From the NCBI GenBank assembly GCA_028684435.1, contig JAQUFX010000025.1:1-16562 (forward strand): DNA of 16,562 nucleotides, read 5' to 3'. Within the stretch, counting starts at the first letter, position 1. The number at the start of each line of letters is the position of its first letter. The notes beneath the pieces were generated by a model. It was not told the origin of the DNA. It did not search any database and saw only the letters and a list, made by a program, of their open reading frames with translations. Shown here in pieces: positions 13,518-16,562 of the stretch. The stretch is from Bacilli bacterium (GTDB lineage Bacteria > Bacillota_I > Bacilli_A > RF39 > UBA660). The translations under genes were made by a program, and so were the position numbers.

Positions 13518-15650
13518 TTGAATAAAAAAGAATTTAGTTTTAATTTTTTAGGAAGAAACTTAATAGTAGAAGTAGGAGAACTAGCTAAGCAAGCAGATGG
13601 AGCAGCATTAGTTAGATATGGTGATACGGTAGTATTATCAGCTACTGTTATGAGTGATAATATTAGTAATGGTGATTTTTTCCCATTAACTATTGTTTAT
13701 AATGAAAAATTATATTCAGTAGGAAAAATACCAGGAGGATTTATCAAAAGAGAAGGTAGAGCTAGTGATAATGCAACATTAGCAGCTCGTTTAATTGATC
13801 GACCTATTCGTCCAATGTTTGATGAAAACTTTAGAAACGAAGTCCAAGTTATTAATACCATCCTTTCAGTTGATCCAAATAATACTCCTGAAATGACAGC
13901 TTTATTTGCTTCATCTTTAGCATTAGGAATATCAAAAATTCCTTTTGATGGACCCATAGCTGGAGTTGTAGTAGGAAAAATCGGTAAAAAATATCTTATA
14001 AATCCAACTAGTGAAGAATTAGAAGAAAGTGAACTTGCAGTTACAGTTGCCGGAACTAAAAATGATATTTGTATGATTGAAGCCGGAAGTAAAGAAGTAA
14101 GCGAAGAAGATATGTTAGAAGCTTTAATGTTTGGACATAAATATATAAAAGAATTATGTTTATTCCAAGAAGAAATTATTGAAGTAGTAGGAAAAGAAAA
14201 AGTTGAAATTGTAATTCCAAATACTAATAAAGTTTTAGAAAAAGAAATATATTATTATGCTGAAAAAAATATGCTTTCAGCTGTTCAAATTAAGAATAAA
14301 CTTGAAAGTTATGAAAAAATAGCAGAAGTAAAACTTGATGCTATAAGTTATTTTACCGAAAAATATAAAGATGAAATATCAGAAAAATATGTTAAAAACA
14401 TGATGGATAATGTTGAGGCTTCAGTTGTAAGAGAATTAATTATAAATAAAAAAATTCGTCCTGATGGTAGAAAATTAGATGAAATAAGAGATTTATCAGC
14501 TAAAATTGATTTATTACCTAGAACGCATGGTTCAGCTTTATTTACAAGAGGTCAAACTCAATCATTATCAACAACAACTTTAGGAGCTATTGGAGAACAT
14601 CAAATATTAGATGGACTTGGTATTGAAGATACAAAAAGATTTATGCTTCATTATAATTTTCCTCAATTTTCAGTAGGTGAAACAGGAAGATATGGTTCAC
14701 CAGGAAGAAGAGAAATAGGTCATGGAGCATTAGGAGAAAAAGCTTTATTACAAGTTCTTCCATCTGAAGAAGATTTTCCTTATACTATTAGAGTAGTAAG
14801 TGAAATATTAGAAAGTAATGGTTCATCTTCTCAAGCTAGTATTTGTGCGGGATGTTTAAGTTTAATGGCAGCTGGTGTTCCTATTAAAGCGCCAGTGGCT
14901 GGAATTGCTATGGGACTTATTACTAAAGGTAAGAAATATACTATCTTAACTGATATTGCTGGACTTGAAGACCATATGGGAGATATGGATTTTAAAGTTG
15001 CAGGTACTAAAAATGGGATTACCGCATTACAAATGGATATTAAAATCAAAGGTGTTACTAAATCAATTTTAAAAGAAGCACTTGGAGAAGCAAAAAAAGC
15101 CCGCTTAAAAATCTTAAAATTAATGGCAGATGTTATTACTGAACCAAGAAAAGAATTAAGCCCATATGCTCCTAAAATTAAAATTATTAATATAAATCCT
15201 GATAAGATTAAAGATGTTATTGGCCGTGGCGGAGAAATGATTACTAAAATTATTTTAGAAGCTAGTAATGTTAATAGTGTTAGTCATAAAGATGCTGTAA
15301 AAGTGGATTTAGAAGATGATGGTAGAATTATTATATATCATACTGATTACGAAGTTATAAATAAAACAGTTGAAATGATTGAAAATATTATTAAAGAAGT
15401 AGTAACAGGAGAATTATATACTGGCACTGTTGTTAAAGTTGAAGATTTCGGTTGTTTTATTAAACTATGGGAAGGAACTGAAGGCTTAGTCCATGTAAGT
15501 CATTTAGCTCATGAAAGAGTTAATAAACCTTCTGATGTAGTTAAAGTTGGCGATGAAATTATAGTTAAATCTTTAGGTTATGATAATAGAGGAAGATTAA
15601 ATTTATCTCGTAAGGAAGCTTTACCAAAGCCAGATAAGAAAAAAGACTAG
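13518..15650 (+). CDS. pnp: Polyribonucleotide nucleotidyltransferase (PNPase)
   Basis: A 710-residue PNPase, normal in length and complete: first RNase PH domain (about 10-225, with GGFIKREGRAS and LIDRPIRPMF), helical linker, second RNase PH domain (about 310-550, with FTRGQTQ, GRREIGHGALGEKAL, SEILESNGSSSQASICAG and DHMGDMDFKVAGT holding catalytic aspartates at about 485 and 491), KH domain (about 553-610, IGRGGEMITKI) and S1 domain (about 630-700, GTVVKVEDFGCFIKLWEGTEGLVHVSHLA). It degrades RNA 3' to 5' using phosphate and is a core enzyme of mRNA turnover. The start is probably TTG 13518, since AGAAAGAAGTGA at 13501-13512 forms the ribosome binding site; an in-frame GTG at 13509 lies inside it. 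Confidence 0.97.
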   Translation: MNKKEFSFNFLGRNLIVEVGELAKQADGAALVRYGDTVVLSATVMSDNISNGDFFPLTIVYNEKLYSVGKIPGGFIKREGRASDNATLAARLIDRPIRPMFDENFRNEVQVINTILSVDPNNTPEMTALFASSLALGISKIPFDGPIAGVVVGKIGKKYLINPTSEELEESELAVTVAGTKNDICMIEAGSKEVSEEDMLEALMFGHKYIKELCLFQEEIIEVVGKEKVEIVIPNTNKVLEKEIYYYAEKNMLSAVQIKNKLESYEKIAEVKLDAISYFTEKYKDEISEKYVKNMMDNVEASVVRELIINKKIRPDGRKLDEIRDLSAKIDLLPRTHGSALFTRGQTQSLSTTTLGAIGEHQILDGLGIEDTKRFMLHYNFPQFSVGETGRYGSPGRREIGHGALGEKALLQVLPSEEDFPYTIRVVSEILESNGSSSQASICAGCLSLMAAGVPIKAPVAGIAMGLITKGKKYTILTDIAGLEDHMGDMDFKVAGTKNGITALQMDIKIKGVTKSILKEALGEAKKARLKILKLMADVITEPRKELSPYAPKIKIININPDKIKDVIGRGGEMITKIILEASNVNSVSHKDAVKVDLEDDGRIIIYHTDYEVINKTVEMIENIIKEVVTGELYTGTVVKVEDFGCFIKLWEGTEGLVHVSHLAHERVNKPSDVVKVGDEIIVKSLGYDNRGRLNLSRKEALPKPDKKKD

Positions 15651-15659
15651 TACTTTTTT
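15639..15659 (+). terminator. Possible weak terminator at the pnp stop
   Basis: AAAAAAG (15639-15645) can pair with CTTTTTT (15653-15659) around a seven-base loop holding the stop codon. The T-tract is itself the 3' arm, so it is weak; the stronger hairpin lies at 15706-15742. Confidence 0.25.
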
Positions 15660-15705
15660 TAAAAGAATATAATATAGAATAATTAAAAAAGTAAAAATAA
15701 AGATT

Positions 15706-15742
15706 AAAAAAAGAAGGATTTAAATTTGATTCTTCTTTTTTT
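15706..15742. terminator. Bidirectional terminator between pnp and the convergent membrane-protein gene
   Basis: A perfect 11-pair stem, AAAAAAAGAAG (15706-15716) with CTTCTTTTTTT (15732-15742), extendable inward by up to four pairs including G-T pairs. The A7 and T7 arms give a T-tract on both strands, so it can end transcripts from either side. It overlaps the last codons of the minus-strand gene. Confidence 0.7.
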
Positions 15743-16376
15743 GAAATATTAAAGTATAAATTAATAGTGATAATAGTGACATAATTATTAATACCATGAA
15801 ATTAGCTGTTAGATATTTAATAATATCGAAAGCATCTAAGTTAGCATAATAAATATCTTTTATATAAAGGGTAGGAACCATGAACATAGTATCGATTATA
15901 AAAGCTATAAATATTGATATACCAAAACTCAAATATTTATTTGTAATTGTATTAAGAGTGTCATTTATAGATATAAAAATATTATGAGTAATATAATAAA
16001 TTAATAAGATTAATATTATAGATAAATCATTTAGATAAATATTTTGGCCTAATATTGAGATATTATATGGGGTAAATATATTTAATAAGGATTGATTTAT
16101 TTCAGATTCGGCATTTCCTGGAGTGTTATTTAATATTAAATTTAATATTAAAAATAATAATATTAAAATAATACTTATATTTATTGTTTTTTTAGCTTCT
16201 TTATACTTATATTTAGTTAATATATATCCTAATATTAAAAATGTAAAGGAATATATAAATATAGAAATAGATACATCTAAATTAGGTGCGATGACTACAA
16301 ATTTATTTTTAAAAATTAAAGTTAATAATAGAAATATTATTAATAATCCATCGGCAAAATATGATTCCTTTTTCAT
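15720..16376 (-). CDS. Multipass membrane protein, distantly like VUT-family (queuosine precursor) transporters
   Basis: A 218-residue, very hydrophobic protein with about six membrane segments (roughly 9-22, 33-54, 64-82, 116-133, 148-172 and 187-211) and a basic tail, QKKKNQI. The pattern SISIFIYSFTFLILGYILTKYKYKEA (about 35-60) and SFGISIFIAFIIDTMFM (150-166) recalls VUT/YhhQ transporters, where a yPxTF segment is followed by an acidic/Tyr loop and a later S....iDt.iF motif. The match is weak and the substrate unknown. The start is ATG 16374-16376 with AGGAGA six bases upstream; an earlier in-frame TTG would bury that site. It has a near-consensus promoter and converges on pnp with a shared terminator. 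Confidence 0.65.
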   Translation of the reverse strand: MKKESYFADGLLIIFLLLTLIFKNKFVVIAPNLDVSISIFIYSFTFLILGYILTKYKYKEAKKTINISIILILLFLILNLILNNTPGNAESEINQSLLNIFTPYNISILGQNIYLNDLSIILILLIYYITHNIFISINDTLNTITNKYLSFGISIFIAFIIDTMFMVPTLYIKDIYYANLDAFDIIKYLTANFMVLIIMSLLSLLIYTLIFQKKKNQI

Positions 16377-16394
16377 GTTAAATCTCCTAGTATA

Positions 16395-16423
16395 AATATA
16401 CAATGCTTTAAAAGATGTGTCAA
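16395..16423 (-). promoter_or_regulatory. Near-consensus promoter of the membrane-protein gene
   Basis: On the minus strand, TTGACA (16423-16418), a 17-base spacer, then TATATT (16400-16395): eleven of twelve consensus bases. The expected start near 16388 would leave a leader of only about 12 nt, holding little more than the ribosome binding site. Confidence 0.65.
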
Positions 16424-16505
16424 ATAATTTAAGATGAAAATTATTATATTATTTATAATGGATATTTTATTGAAGATTTATCTATTGGTTGATAACTTAT
16501 TCTGT

Positions 16506-16562
16506 TTATATTATATTCTTATCTTTGACACTTTTAGAAACGAAAAATCCTCCTGAGCCTTT
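16506..16562 (-). CDS. Possible C-terminal end of an unidentified gene
   Basis: A minus-strand frame enters from the right edge and reads KGSGGFFVSKSVKDKNII before a TAA at 16508-16506. The Gly-rich GSGGFF stretch looks protein-like and the codons suit the neighbours, but 18 codons are too few to be sure or to name a family. There is no clear terminator after it; about 80 bases follow before the next promoter. It may also be non-coding, since GGAGGA here could be a chance match. Confidence 0.25.
   Translation of the reverse strand, partial: KGSGGFFVSKSVKDKNII

Noticed and set aside
16123..16395. Plus-strand frame of 90 codons opposite the membrane protein
   Set aside because: It is antisense to a gene with a clear ribosome binding site, promoter and membrane-protein pattern; hydrophobic AT-rich genes often leave the opposite strand open.
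1..16562. Mollicute genetic code (TGA as Trp)
   Set aside because: TGA ends the first M16, comEA and cohesin-like genes in tight overlaps with the next starts, and conserved Trp positions (for example NSWGTSWG in the protease) use TGG.
1..16562. CRISPR array, tRNA, rRNA, riboswitch or T-box
   Set aside because: I looked for regularly spaced repeats, cloverleaf patterns and the T-box TGG core with hairpin leaders and saw none; the only structured leader candidate is that of rpsO.

Overview
The window is about three-quarters A+T. It comes from a low-GC bacterium of the Bacillota, most likely an uncultured, possibly gut-associated lineage of Bacilli near Erysipelotrichales, RF39 or Acholeplasmatales; this placement is an inference. 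Gene types and orders (rpsO-pnp, a YmfF/YmfH-type M16 pair, comEA-comEC) are Bacilli-like. The code is the standard bacterial one: TGA is a real stop in tight ATGA and TTGA overlaps and tryptophan is TGG, so this is not a code-4 mollicute. TTG starts after good Shine-Dalgarno sequences are common.

Layout. 1-71 (-): first 23 codons of a purine nucleoside phosphorylase (deoD-like). 167-2709 (+): two translationally coupled M16 proteins, one without the zinc motif and one with it. 2768-3301: a DUF488-like protein. 3367-6522: a competence DNA-uptake operon with two tandem ComEA-like genes and comEC. 6523-6776: decayed coding sequence including a DUF1016-like N-terminal fragment. 6777-7370: a Maf-type nucleotide pyrophosphatase with a hairpin terminator. 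7396-7780: more decayed sequence, ending in a palindrome and a strong GCAA-loop terminator. 7913-12591: a two-gene secreted system. 12625-13080 (-): relic of an IS30-type transposase. 13200-15650: rpsO and pnp. 15720-16376 (-): a multipass membrane protein convergent with pnp and sharing a bidirectional terminator. 16506-16562 (-): possible 3' end of another gene.

The most interesting unit is 7913-12591. The first gene encodes a secreted, C-terminally membrane-anchored protein with an N-terminal cohesin-like domain and four cadherin-like beta-sandwich repeats. The second overlaps it by four bases and encodes a papain-family (C1A) cysteine protease with a lectin-like region, a bacterial Ig-like (BIG2) domain and a C-terminal type I dockerin with two calcium-loop repeats. 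Together they look like a minimal cohesin-dockerin system that would dock a protease on the cell surface: a cellulosome-like arrangement used for proteolysis. The pairing is inferred from domain content and gene coupling, not shown.

The comE locus is also unusual. Both ComEA paralogues carry a four-cysteine cluster between the SLBB and helix-hairpin-helix domains, the second has no membrane anchor, and ComEC has a changed competence-domain signature but an intact metallo-beta-lactamase domain. The rpsO leader can form a pairing that hides its ribosome binding site, which would fit feedback by S15.
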